This document shows positions 6,409 to 14,705 of a stretch of DNA of 20,068 nt, one piece after another. The DNA is taken from assembly GCA_900551645.1 (NCBI GenBank), contig URWP01000024.1:1-20068 (forward strand), given 5' to 3'. This stretch comes from an uncultured Bacteroides sp. (GTDB lineage: Bacteria; Bacteroidota; Bacteroidia; Bacteroidales; Bacteroidaceae). The notes beneath the pieces were generated by a model. It searched no databases. It was not told where the DNA came from and saw only the letters and a list, made by a program, of their open reading frames with translations. The translations under genes were made by a program, and so were the position numbers. Position 1 is the first letter of the stretch. Every line of letters starts with the position of its first letter.

Positions 6409-8287
6409 TCTGCAAGGTATCAAGTCACCAATATTATGGTTGCAGCATCAGTATGAATTGCTGCAGATGGAGTATGCCTATGAAAAAGAACAATTCCGGC
6501 AACAGACGGAACTGATGGGTATTGGCCGGAAAGTCAAACGTGGAATGTGCTGGTATCCTGTCAATTTAGGACGAAGTTATTACAATGCCTTGAATCAATT
6601 GGTCGTAGAAGTGGAACGTCAGGAAGACAAAGAGATTGAACACTTGTTTGAATACGGCCGTCCGGTATGTTTCTTTACGCAGGAGTTTTCCGGTAAATTG
6701 AATTACCTGAATTTTGTGGCTACGGTAAATTATGTAGATGAGGATCGGATGGTGGTGATTCTACCTAATGTAGATGCGTTGCTGATGTTGCAACGTAGTG
6801 AGTTATTGGGGGTGCAACTTTATTTTGATGAGACCAGCTACCGATTGATGTTCGAAGCCTTGAAACAGGTTATGACAGCAAAGAATAACCGGTTGGCAGA
6901 ATTACGGGATATTTTTCATGGTACGCAACTGGCTTCTACCTTCTCTTTTCTGCCAGTCCGTTTCCCATGGTTGAACAGGACACAAGAGGAAGCCGTCAAT
7001 AAAGTGCTTCATGCTAAGGATGTGGCTATCGTACATGGTCCTCCCGGAACAGGTAAGACAACTACATTGGTGGAAGCTATTTATGAAACCTTGCATCGGG
7101 AGAATCAGGTTTTGGTTTGTGCCCAGAGCAACATGGCGGTCGATTGGATTAGTGAAAAACTGGTAGACCGTGGTGTCAGTGTCTTGCGTATCGGTAATCC
7201 GAGTCGAGTAAATGATAAGATGTTATCTTTTACTTATGAACGCCGTTTTGAATCGCATCCGGATTATACGCAGTTGTGGAGTATCCGTAAAGCTATCCGT
7301 GAACTTTACGGTCGTATTCGGAAAAGCTCAGACCGTGAGCAGGTTCGAACTAAAATCAATTCGTTAAAGGATCGGGCTACCGAATTGGAAATCCGAATCA
7401 ATGAAGCTTTGTTCAGTGAGGCTCGGGTAATAGCTTGTACACTGGTTGGAAGTGCTAACCGTATTTTGACCGGACAGAAATTCGGAACTGTATTTATCGA
7501 TGAGGCCGCCCAAGCGTTGGAGGCTGCTTGTTGGATAGCTATCCGGAAAGCTGATAGGGTGATTCTGGCAGGAGACCATTGCCAGTTACCTCCTACGGTG
7601 AAAGATCCGCAAGCCTTACGTGCCGGATTAGGATATACATTGATGCAGGCTATTGTAAAGAACCGTCCGGAAACTGTTTCGTTGTTGAAGGTACAGTATC
7701 GGATGAACGATGAAATCATGCGTTTCTCTTCCGCTTGGTTTTATGGAGGTATGCTGGAGTCGGCTCCTGAAGTTAAGTATCGGAGTATTCTGGATTTTGA
7801 TACTCCGATAGAATGGATAAATACTGAAGGTATGGATTGCAATGAAGAGTTTGTGGGCGAGAATTATGGTCGTATCAACAAACCGGAAGCAGAATTGTCA
7901 ATAGCCCAGTTAAAAAGCTATATTTTGAAGATTGGAAAAGAGCGTTTCCTGAAAGAAAAAATCGATGTGGGATTGATTTCACCTTATAAGGCACAAGTGC
8001 AGTACTTGCGCCAACTTATACGGAAAGATAATTTCTTTAAACCTTACCGTTTTGCTATCACGATTAATACTGTAGATGGCTTTCAGGGTCAGGAACGGGA
8101 TGTGATTCTGATTAGTTTGGTGAGAGCTAATGAAGAGGGACAAATCGGTTTTCTGAATGATTTAAGGCGAATGAATGTGGCTATTACTCGTGCTCGCATG
8201 AAGCTCATTATTTTGGGGGATGTTTCTACCTTAACCCGTCATGCCTTTTATGCAGAACTATATCGTTACATCGAAGAACTGCATTAA
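6395..8287 (+). CDS. Upf1-like (DNA2/NAM7 family) SF1 helicase
   Basis: 630-residue superfamily 1 helicase of the Upf1/SMUBP2 type. All main motifs are visible: Walker A GPPGTGKTT from G215, motif II DEAAQ at 369-373, motif III GDHCQLPP, motif IV region QYRM at 434-437, motif V VDGFQGQERD from V560, and motif VI RRMNVAITRAR from R591. The N-terminal 200 residues resemble the beta-barrel and stalk region of SMUBP2-like enzymes. It probably unwinds DNA or RNA 5'-to-3' in an ATP-dependent manner; its target is unknown. The start ATG overlaps the transporter gene end (14 bases), giving an operon, though no functional link is evident. Confidence 0.9.
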   Translation: MKENNLQGIKSPILWLQHQYELLQMEYAYEKEQFRQQTELMGIGRKVKRGMCWYPVNLGRSYYNALNQLVVEVERQEDKEIEHLFEYGRPVCFFTQEFSGKLNYLNFVATVNYVDEDRMVVILPNVDALLMLQRSELLGVQLYFDETSYRLMFEALKQVMTAKNNRLAELRDIFHGTQLASTFSFLPVRFPWLNRTQEEAVNKVLHAKDVAIVHGPPGTGKTTTLVEAIYETLHRENQVLVCAQSNMAVDWISEKLVDRGVSVLRIGNPSRVNDKMLSFTYERRFESHPDYTQLWSIRKAIRELYGRIRKSSDREQVRTKINSLKDRATELEIRINEALFSEARVIACTLVGSANRILTGQKFGTVFIDEAAQALEAACWIAIRKADRVILAGDHCQLPPTVKDPQALRAGLGYTLMQAIVKNRPETVSLLKVQYRMNDEIMRFSSAWFYGGMLESAPEVKYRSILDFDTPIEWINTEGMDCNEEFVGENYGRINKPEAELSIAQLKSYILKIGKERFLKEKIDVGLISPYKAQVQYLRQLIRKDNFFKPYRFAITINTVDGFQGQERDVILISLVRANEEGQIGFLNDLRRMNVAITRARMKLIILGDVSTLTRHAFYAELYRYIEELH

Positions 8288-8313
8288 ACATATTTCTAGA
8301 GGTGTTTACGAAA

Positions 8314-8341
8314 ATCAGTAATATGTTACATGTAATCTGAT
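8314..8341. promoter_or_regulatory. Imperfect inverted repeat between helicase and AspT-family gene
   Basis: ATCAG at 8314-8318 and CTGAT at 8337-8341 flank the perfect 10-bp palindrome TTACATGTAA (8326-8335). It lies 27 bases past the helicase stop and just upstream of the -33 element of the next gene. With no T-run it is a poor terminator; an operator for a dimeric regulator is possible. Confidence 0.3.
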
Positions 8342-8349
8342 AGATAAGG

Positions 8350-8380
8350 TTGTAGAATTCGAGGGTTTTTCTTATCTTTG
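8350..8380 (+). promoter_or_regulatory. Promoter of the AspT-family transporter gene
   Basis: TTG at 8350-8352, 20 bases, then TATCTTTG at 8373-8380 (TAnnTTTG). The predicted start point is about 45 bases before the ATG at 8432. Confidence 0.65.
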
Positions 8381-8431
8381 ACTCCGAGTTCTATAACCTT
8401 TTTTCTATAATCTTTATCATCATTACATTTT

Positions 8432-10030
8432 ATGTTATTCGACTTATTACAATCGTCTTATTTTTCTGTTTTCTTGATTGTGGCTCTAGGATTCATGTTA
8501 GGGCGTATCAAGGTGATGGGATTGTCTCTCGATGTATCGGCCGTTATTTTTATTGCTTTAGCTTTTGGGCATTGGGGGGTGACTATCCCGAAAGAATTGG
8601 GTAATTTTGGGTTGGTTTTGTTTATTTTTACTATTGGTATTCAAGCGGGTCCGGGTTTTTTCCATTCTTTTCGTAGTAAAGGTAAAACATTGATTCTGAT
8701 TACTTTGCTGATAGTAGCTTCTGCTTGTCTGACAGGAGTCGGTATGAAATACATGTTTGGAATTGATACGCCTAGTCTGGTTGGACTGATTGCAGGTGCA
8801 TTGACTAGTACACCAGGATTGGCTGTTGCTATTGATAGTACTAACTCTCCATTGGCATCTATTGCCTACGGTATTGCTTATCCTTTTGGAGTTATTGGAG
8901 TTATTTTATTTGTCAAATTATTGCCAAAACTGTTGCGTGTAGATTTGAATGAAGAAGCACGTCGGTTGGAAAAAGAGCGTAGAAGTCAATTCCCAGAATT
9001 GGCAAGTGCCATGTTTAAGGTAACAAATGTTTCAATGTGCCATCGGACATTGCAGCAATTAAATCTACGTGGAATGACAGGTGCTGTTATTTCTCGTTTG
9101 AAACATGAAGGAGAAATTATCATACCAAAAGCACATACAATGTTATCAGAAGGTGATTTTGTGCAGGTAGTAGGTAGTGAAGATTCGCTGAAAAAATTCG
9201 GTTCGCTAATAGGCGATCGGGTAGAAGGAGAACTTCCTTTTGATTTATCACAAGGTATAGAATCTTTATTGCTGACTAAAAAAGAGATGATAAATAAGCA
9301 GTTGGGAGAATTGAACCTTCAGAAAAACTTCGGATGTACGGTAACGCGTGTCCGTCGAAGTGGTATCGATATTGCTCCATCACCTGATTTGGCATTGAAA
9401 TTCGGTGATAAATTGATGGTAGTAGGTGAAAAAGAGGGTATAAAGGCTGTTGCCCGTTTGTTAGGGAATGATGCCAAACGCTTATCAGATACCGATTTCT
9501 TCCCTATTGCTATGGGTATTGTGCTGGGAGTATTGTTTGGAAAGCTGAATATCTCTTTTGGAAGTGGTATGTCTTTTTCTCCGGGATTGACCGGTGGTGT
9601 ATTGATGATGGCATTGATATTGAGTGCTGTTGGTAAGACAGGTCCTATTTTGTGGTCAATGTCAGGACCTGCTAATCAATTGCTCCGTCAGTTAGGATTA
9701 TTGCTGTTTTTGGCTGAAGTCGGAACTTCTGCGGGAAAAACCTTGGTGTCAACTTTTCAGGAGAGTGGTTTCCTGTTGTTTGGTGTAGGAGCATTGATTA
9801 CATTGGTTCCTATGTTACTTGCAGCAATAGTCGGAAAGTTTGTTTTTAAGATTAGCACATTGGATATGTTGGGTACAATTACTGGAGGCATGACTAGTAC
9901 CCCGGGATTGGCTGCTGCCGATTCGATGACAGATAGTAATATTCCAGGTGTGGCTTATGCTACTGTATACCCGATAGCTATGGTTTTTCTGATTCTATTC
10001 ATTCAGATAATAGCTTTGACTGTTATATAG
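8432..10030 (+). CDS. AspT/YidE/YbjL-family membrane transporter with two RCK_C domains
   Basis: 532-residue inner-membrane protein of the aspartate:alanine exchanger family. Two homologous membrane halves of about five segments each flank a cytoplasmic region (about residues 190-340) holding two RCK_C/TrkA-C domains, seen as SEGDFVQVVGSEDSLKKFG and FGDKLMVVGEKEGIKAVARL. The repeated motif LTSTPGLA occurs in the first half (from L124) and as MTSTPGLA in the second (from M487), the expected internal duplication. The RCK domains suggest allosteric control by a small ligand. YidE/YbjL members have no settled substrate, so amino-acid exchange is only the family-level guess. It has its own promoter and is followed by a strong terminator. 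Confidence 0.9.
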   Translation: MLFDLLQSSYFSVFLIVALGFMLGRIKVMGLSLDVSAVIFIALAFGHWGVTIPKELGNFGLVLFIFTIGIQAGPGFFHSFRSKGKTLILITLLIVASACLTGVGMKYMFGIDTPSLVGLIAGALTSTPGLAVAIDSTNSPLASIAYGIAYPFGVIGVILFVKLLPKLLRVDLNEEARRLEKERRSQFPELASAMFKVTNVSMCHRTLQQLNLRGMTGAVISRLKHEGEIIIPKAHTMLSEGDFVQVVGSEDSLKKFGSLIGDRVEGELPFDLSQGIESLLLTKKEMINKQLGELNLQKNFGCTVTRVRRSGIDIAPSPDLALKFGDKLMVVGEKEGIKAVARLLGNDAKRLSDTDFFPIAMGIVLGVLFGKLNISFGSGMSFSPGLTGGVLMMALILSAVGKTGPILWSMSGPANQLLRQLGLLLFLAEVGTSAGKTLVSTFQESGFLLFGVGALITLVPMLLAAIVGKFVFKISTLDMLGTITGGMTSTPGLAAADSMTDSNIPGVAYATVYPIAMVFLILFIQIIALTVI

Positions 10031-10041
10031 AAGTCTGATTA

Positions 10042-10084
10042 ATAACAAGAATGGAGTATCAAGTCGATACTCCATTCTTGTTAT
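10042..10084. terminator. Perfect 19-bp bidirectional terminator
   Basis: ATAACAAGAATGGAGTATC is followed by a 5-base loop (AAGTC) and its exact complement GATACTCCATTCTTGTTAT, then ATAATTTTATATTTTTT on the plus strand. It lies between convergent genes. Confidence 0.9.
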
Positions 10085-10106
10085 ATAATTTTATATTTTT
10101 TCTTTC

Positions 10107-10478
10107 TCATTTCAGTTTGCTCATAAAGCGACAAATATCCACGATATATCGGATGTGTATTCCTTCACCTACAATGCCTTGACTATCGGTTGCTTTCAGG
10201 TTGAATGTCAGTTTTCTGTCTTCCACTTTTTCCAATACGGCAGTAGCTGTTATTTCTTCTCCTAATGCTGAAGGTTTAAGATGGGAGGTCTGAATAAATG
10301 CTCCTACAGTTGTGGAACCGTTTGGTAGCAAGGATTCTACAGCTTGTTTAGCAGCATTTTCCATTAATGCAATCAAAGCGGGAGTGGCGAATACTTCTAG
10401 GTCGCCCGACCCCATGGCGATAGCTGTATTGTTTTTGTTCACGATGGTTTTACTGGTGTAATTAAGTCCTTTTTCCAT
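10107..10478 (-). CDS. FlK-like hotdog thioesterase
   Basis: 123-residue hotdog-fold protein of the fluoroacetyl-CoA thioesterase (FlK)-like family. The conserved segment GSGDLEVFATPALIALMEN contains T32 and E40, and H66 follows in TSHLKP. The T-E-H spacing (8 and 26 residues) is identical to the catalytic Thr42-Glu50-His76 triad I recall for FlK. Relatives in gut bacteria are widespread and are unlikely to act on fluoroacetate; a short-chain acyl-CoA substrate is a guess. It lies 17 bases after the MscS-type channel gene on the same strand, so it is the second gene of that operon. Confidence 0.85.
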   Translation of the reverse strand: MEKGLNYTSKTIVNKNNTAIAMGSGDLEVFATPALIALMENAAKQAVESLLPNGSTTVGAFIQTSHLKPSALGEEITATAVLEKVEDRKLTFNLKATDSQGIVGEGIHIRYIVDICRFMSKLK

Positions 10479-10495
10479 GATAATATCGTTTATAG

Positions 10496-11695
10496 TCAGT
10501 TGATAAGTTGTTTGGAATGAATGTCGGTACCGGCAGGACGTTGGAAGATACGTAAACCGAATGCTGGCATGACTGCTATCAGGTGGTCAAATACTGCACC
10601 TTGGATGTTTTCGTAAGGTATCCAGTCGGGGGTATTGGTAAAACAATAAATTTCCAGTGGAAGCCCTTCGGTGGTTGGTGCCATTTGCCGTATCATTTGA
10701 GTCATGTTATGGTTGATATCAGGATGTTGTTCGATATATTTTTGGGCATATCGACGAAAGATGTACAGATTGACCGGCTTTTCTTTTTTATTTACTTCTT
10801 CTTCTGTTATCCATCCTTTTTGGATGTATGTTTGTTTTTCTTCTTCTGTACAGAAACGTATGGTTGTCATGTCGATGTAAAGTGAACGTTTGATACGTCT
10901 TCCTCCGCTTTCGCGCATGCCCCGCCAGTTTTGGAAAGAATCACTAACCAAGATATATGGAGGAATGGTTGTGATGGTCTTGTCGAAGTTTTGTACTTTA
11001 ACAATGGTCAGTGAAACCTCGATGACGTAACCGTCGGCTCCATATTTGGTCATAGTTATCCAGTCACCTGGTCGTAGCATGTCATTGGCTGAAAGTTGTA
11101 CACCGGCTACCAGCCCTAGAATACTGTCTTTGAATATTAACATCAATACTGCAGCAGAAGCTCCCAGACCAGCTAGTATTGTAGTAGCGTCCTTATCTAT
11201 CAAGATGCTGATGATGAGAATGATTCCCACTCCTATGGAAATCAGGTTTATCATCTGATAGATACCTTTCAGGGGACGATTCTTCAATGCTTCGTGTTCG
11301 TTAGAGATTTCATAGAGTGAATTCAGAAAGGCTCCTACAAGTCGTACGGTAGATATTACCAGATAAATTAAACAGGCTTTCAGCAGCATATCCAGCAGCA
11401 AAGGAACATTTTTGAATACGAAAGGGAGCAGAATGTAATATACCAGAGGGGGAATCAGTCGACAGAAACTGTTCATCATCTTTTCATTGAAGATATAATC
11501 GTCCCACGTAGCCCTGGTCTTTGCTGTGATCCTTTGTACAACTGGGATTATCAGATGTTTGAATAATTTTGTTATGATATACGAAATCAAGAGAATACCG
11601 AGTACTAGAAGAATCTGTGACCTCCAGTCGATGTTTTCTTTGTCGATGCCCATATTCAATAACAAATGGGTAATACTTTGATTGATTTGTTCCAT
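10496..11695 (-). CDS. MscS-family mechanosensitive channel (YbdG-like)
   Basis: 399 residues with about five N-terminal membrane segments and a cytoplasmic MscS domain. The pore-lining helix and beta-domain are recognisable in GLGASAAVLMLIFKDSILG and LVAGVQLSANDMLRPGDWI, followed by VIEVSLTIVKVQNFDKTITTI and PPYILVSDSFQNWRGM. The segment RRIKRSLYIDMTTIRF and long C-terminal part match the YbdG-type (miniconductance) subgroup. It would release solutes on hypo-osmotic shock. It is the first gene of an operon with a thioesterase and diverges from the lipoprotein genes. Confidence 0.88.
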   Translation of the reverse strand: MEQINQSITHLLLNMGIDKENIDWRSQILLVLGILLISYIITKLFKHLIIPVVQRITAKTRATWDDYIFNEKMMNSFCRLIPPLVYYILLPFVFKNVPLLLDMLLKACLIYLVISTVRLVGAFLNSLYEISNEHEALKNRPLKGIYQMINLISIGVGIILIISILIDKDATTILAGLGASAAVLMLIFKDSILGLVAGVQLSANDMLRPGDWITMTKYGADGYVIEVSLTIVKVQNFDKTITTIPPYILVSDSFQNWRGMRESGGRRIKRSLYIDMTTIRFCTEEEKQTYIQKGWITEEEVNKKEKPVNLYIFRRYAQKYIEQHPDINHNMTQMIRQMAPTTEGLPLEIYCFTNTPDWIPYENIQGAVFDHLIAVMPAFGLRIFQRPAGTDIHSKQLIN

Positions 11696-11715
11696 ATTCT
11701 ATTTACTTGTCTGGG

Positions 11716-11723
11716 CAAAGATA
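11716..11723 (-). promoter_or_regulatory. -7 box of the MscS-thioesterase operon
   Basis: The minus strand reads TATCTTTG (TAnnTTTG), 20 bases upstream of the ATG at 11695. The -33 position shows no TTTG. Confidence 0.5.
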
Positions 11724-11734
11724 CGAAAATTTGC

Positions 11735-11742
11735 TATCTTTG
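11735..11742 (+). promoter_or_regulatory. -7 box of the lipoprotein pair
   Basis: TATCTTTG matches TAnnTTTG and lies 25 bases before the start at 11768. It is only 11 bases from the opposing box at 11716-11723, so the two divergent promoters may compete. Confidence 0.5.
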
Positions 11743-11767
11743 ACTATTCGATATAAATTGTTGGCCA

Positions 11768-12169
11768 ATGATGAAAAAATATTTTTTTCTATTGATAAGT
11801 GTTCTGTTTATGTTTGAGGCTTGTATTTCAGAGTCTACAAAGAAAGATGAAGCAATCAATGAAGAACAGATAACCGAAGTGAAACCGGATACTGTTCCTC
11901 AGGCTACAGTAATTTTATGGATTGATTTTGATTTGCGCGGAAATTCAGCTCAAGGGAAAATTGTTCAGAATGTAAAAGCCAAGGTAAATATTCTTCCAGA
12001 TGGAACTGTTAAGGTATTGGAGTATATGAAAGCTCCTTCGGTAGTAGTAGAATCGTATATCCGGAAAACATTGAAAAGTTATCGGGTGAAGCAACGGTTT
12101 TTCGAAGAAGGTTCAATCAAGCCGGGTGTACAATATGTTTATTTGAGGATGCTTAAGGAACAGATATAA
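11768..12169 (+). CDS. Small lipoprotein, DUF4891-like
   Basis: 133 residues. A basic start (MMKK), a hydrophobic stretch (residues 5-16) and C19 in FEAC suggest a lipoprotein signal, although E at -2 makes the lipobox non-canonical. A short charged linker (to about residue 43) precedes a single domain with ATVILWIDFDLRGNSAQGKI and KVNILPDGTVKVLEYMK, ending in VQYVYLRMLKEQ. The pattern resembles Bacteroidales DUF4891 proteins, a family without known function; the overall layout also recalls TonB-C-like periplasmic modules. The stop codon overlaps the start of the next gene (TAATG), indicating translational coupling with a thioredoxin-like lipoprotein. Confidence 0.7.
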   Translation: MMKKYFFLLISVLFMFEACISESTKKDEAINEEQITEVKPDTVPQATVILWIDFDLRGNSAQGKIVQNVKAKVNILPDGTVKVLEYMKAPSVVVESYIRKTLKSYRVKQRFFEEGSIKPGVQYVYLRMLKEQI

Positions 12170-12681
12170 TGAGTCGATTGGGATTTGTTCTGCTGATGTG
12201 GTTGGGATGTATCTCTTGTATCCGTGAGAATGTAGGGGAGAGCATTCGGTATGTACAGCCGGGAGATAGGTTACCGGATTTTACCGTCGAATTGAGTGAC
12301 GGTACGATACTCAGCCGTCATTCGTTGGCGGGTAGAGTTTCCGTACTTGTATTTTTCCACACGGAATGTCCGGACTGTCAACAAGAGTTACCTGTAATTC
12401 AGGATTTATATGAACATTTTCAGGGGGATAATCGTGTGAAGATAGCTTGTATCAGTCGTGAGGAATCGGCAGATGATGTCGCTGTATACTGGCAACAGCA
12501 TGGATTGACACTTCCTTATTCGGCTCAGTGGGATAGAAAGGTATATGGCTTGTTTTCAGAAGAAGGAATTCCGTTGGTTTATATCTCTGATGCAGAATGC
12601 TTTGTTCGTTATCTTTTTACAGACAGTCCGATAGCTTCTTATATCGATTTGTACGAGGCTGTTTCTGCGTTGGTTGAATAG
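12169..12681 (+). CDS. Thioredoxin-like (TlpA/AhpC-TSA type) lipoprotein with CPDC motif
   Basis: 170 residues. The hydrophobic start ends in WLGCISC, where C14 or C17 could be the lipidated cysteine. The thioredoxin-fold domain begins at PGDRLPDFTVELSDGT, typical of TlpA/ResA-like proteins, and carries the redox motif CPDC (C67 and C70) in FHTECPDCQQELP; EEGIPLVYI supplies the cis-proline. It should act as a periplasmic-side, membrane-anchored thiol-disulfide oxidoreductase. The start overlaps the previous lipoprotein stop by one base, so the pair is co-translated and may share a function in envelope redox work. Confidence 0.85.
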   Translation: MSRLGFVLLMWLGCISCIRENVGESIRYVQPGDRLPDFTVELSDGTILSRHSLAGRVSVLVFFHTECPDCQQELPVIQDLYEHFQGDNRVKIACISREESADDVAVYWQQHGLTLPYSAQWDRKVYGLFSEEGIPLVYISDAECFVRYLFTDSPIASYIDLYEAVSALVE

Positions 12682-12721
12682 AATTAGCTTTTTCCGTTTT
12701 GAAACTTTTTTGTTTTATCGT

Positions 12722-12751
12722 TTTGCATAACAAATGGTTTCATTAAATTTG
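12722..12751 (+). promoter_or_regulatory. Promoter of the etfBA-acyl-CoA dehydrogenase operon
   Basis: TTTG at 12722-12725, 18 bases, then TAAATTTG at 12744-12751, a near-ideal Bacteroides promoter. The predicted leader before the ATG at 12788 is about 30 bases. Confidence 0.75.
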
Positions 12752-12787
12752 CCAACAATAAATTACTAATACCAAAAAAATAATCTA

Positions 12788-13675
12788 ATGAGTTTGAAAA
12801 TCGTAGTTTTGGCAAAACAAGTTCCCGATACGCGTAATGTAGGGAAGGATGCCATGAATGCTGACGGTACCATTAACCGTGCAGCGCTTCCGGCTATTTT
12901 TAATCCGGAAGACTTGAACGCCTTAGAACAGGCACTCAGACTGAAAGACACACATCCAGGCTCTACTGTCACCATTCTGACAATGGGACCAGGTCGTGCA
13001 GCTGAAATTATTCGTGAAGGACTTTACAGAGGTGCAGATAACGGTTATCTGTTGACTGACCGTGCTTTTGCCGGTGCTGATACTTTGGCTACATCGTATG
13101 CGTTGGCTACGGCTATCCGTAAGATAGGCGAATACGATCTGATTGTTGGTGGTCGTCAGGCTATCGATGGTGATACTGCTCAAGTGGGACCGCAGGTGGC
13201 CGAAAAGCTTGGATTGCCCCAGATTACTTACGTAGAAGAAATAGAAGAAGTGAAGGATGGACGTATCCGTGTGAAACGTCATATTGATGGTGGTGTGGAA
13301 ACTGTAGAAGGGCCGTTGCCGATGGTACTTACTGTCAATGGAAGTGCTGCTCCCTGCCGTCCCCGTAACGCAAAACTGGTACAGAAATACAAACGTGCAT
13401 TGGGAGCACAGGAAAAGGCGGCCTTGACTAAAGAAGGTGCTGAACTGGCTTATGCTGAATTGTACGAAAAACGTCCGTATCTGAATATTGTAGAATGGAG
13501 TGTGGCCGATGTGAACGGCGATACCAAACAGTGCGGTCTGTCTGGTTCACCTACCAAAGTAAAGAAGATTGAGAACATCATTTTCCAGGCAAAGGAAAGT
13601 AAGACCATTTCAGGAAGTGATGCAGATGTAGAGAACTTAATTGTTGAACTGTTGGCTAACCATACTATCGGATAA
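12788..13675 (+). CDS. etfB: Electron transfer flavoprotein beta subunit
   Basis: 295-residue EtfB/FixA-family protein. The N-terminus KIVVLAKQVPDT, the motif NPEDLNALEQAL at residues 39-50, and GGRQAIDGDTAQVGPQVAE from G121 are family hallmarks. EtfB binds an AMP or a second FAD and, with EtfA, carries electrons to or from acyl-CoA dehydrogenases. Whether this Etf is a simple carrier or an electron-bifurcating type that also binds NADH cannot be settled by eye. It is the first gene of a three-gene operon with 5-base gaps. Confidence 0.93.
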   Translation: MSLKIVVLAKQVPDTRNVGKDAMNADGTINRAALPAIFNPEDLNALEQALRLKDTHPGSTVTILTMGPGRAAEIIREGLYRGADNGYLLTDRAFAGADTLATSYALATAIRKIGEYDLIVGGRQAIDGDTAQVGPQVAEKLGLPQITYVEEIEEVKDGRIRVKRHIDGGVETVEGPLPMVLTVNGSAAPCRPRNAKLVQKYKRALGAQEKAALTKEGAELAYAELYEKRPYLNIVEWSVADVNGDTKQCGLSGSPTKVKKIENIIFQAKESKTISGSDADVENLIVELLANHTIG

Positions 13676-13680
13676 AGACT

Positions 13681-14700
13681 ATGAATAACGTATTTGTATA
13701 TTGTGAGATGGAAGGCAATCACGTTGCCGATGTCAGTCTCGAACTTTTAACCAAAGGTCGTAAGTTAGCCAATGAACTGGGATGCCAGTTGGAAGCCATT
13801 TGTGCAGGTAGCGACCTGACCGGTGTAGAAAAACAAGTGTTGCCATATGGAGTAGACAGAGTACATGTATTTGATGCTCCGGGGCTGTTTCCTTATACTT
13901 CTCTTCCGCATACCTCTATTCTTGTAAATCTGTTCAAGGAAGAAAAACCGCAGATTTGTTTGATGGGTGCTACCGTTATCGGTCGTGACCTGGGGCCGCG
14001 TGTGTCTTCTGCTTTGACAAGTGGGCTCACTGCCGACTGTACACAGTTGGAAATCGGCAATCATGAAGACAAGAAAAACGGTATCACTTACGAAAACCTG
14101 TTGTATCAGATTCGTCCGGCTTTTGGCGGTAACATCGTGGCTACCATTGTGAATCCGGAACATCGTCCACAGATGGCGACTGTCCGTGAGGGTGTGATGA
14201 AGAAAGAAATCGTGGCAGAAGATTATCAGGGTGAGGTTATTTCACACGATGTAGCGAAGTATGTTCCGGAAACGGATTATATAGTGAAAGTGATTGACCG
14301 TCATGTAGAAAAGGCTAAACATAATCTGAAGGGTGCTCCTATCGTAGTAGCCGGAGGTTACGGTATGGGTAGCAAGGAAGGTTTCGATATGTTGTTCGAA
14401 CTGGCTAAAGAACTTCATGCTGAAGTGGGTGCCAGTCGTGCTGCTGTTGATGCCGGTTATTGCGATCATGACCGTCAGATTGGTCAGACCGGTGTGACTG
14501 TTCATCCGAAACTGTATATCGCTTGCGGTATCTCCGGGCAGATTCAGCACATTGCCGGTATGCAGGATGCAGGTATCATTATTTCTGTCAACAATGACCC
14601 GAACGCACCTATTAATACTATTGCCGATTACGTTATCAACGGCACCGTGGAAGAGGTCATTCCGAAAATGATTAAGTACTACAAAAAGAACAGCAAGTAA
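13681..14700 (+). CDS. etfA: Electron transfer flavoprotein alpha subunit
   Basis: 339-residue EtfA/FixB-family protein. The C-terminal FAD domain is intact: RAAVDAGY from R253, DRQIGQTGVTVHPKLYIACG, ISGQIQHIAGM, and NNDPNAPI with D306. It forms a heterodimer with EtfB in the cytoplasm and holds the electron-transferring FAD. It starts 5 bases after etfB and is followed 5 bases later by its probable partner dehydrogenase, so subunits are likely made in a fixed ratio. Confidence 0.94.
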   Translation: MNNVFVYCEMEGNHVADVSLELLTKGRKLANELGCQLEAICAGSDLTGVEKQVLPYGVDRVHVFDAPGLFPYTSLPHTSILVNLFKEEKPQICLMGATVIGRDLGPRVSSALTSGLTADCTQLEIGNHEDKKNGITYENLLYQIRPAFGGNIVATIVNPEHRPQMATVREGVMKKEIVAEDYQGEVISHDVAKYVPETDYIVKVIDRHVEKAKHNLKGAPIVVAGGYGMGSKEGFDMLFELAKELHAEVGASRAAVDAGYCDHDRQIGQTGVTVHPKLYIACGISGQIQHIAGMQDAGIIISVNNDPNAPINTIADYVINGTVEEVIPKMIKYYKKNSK

Positions 14701-14705
14701 AGATT

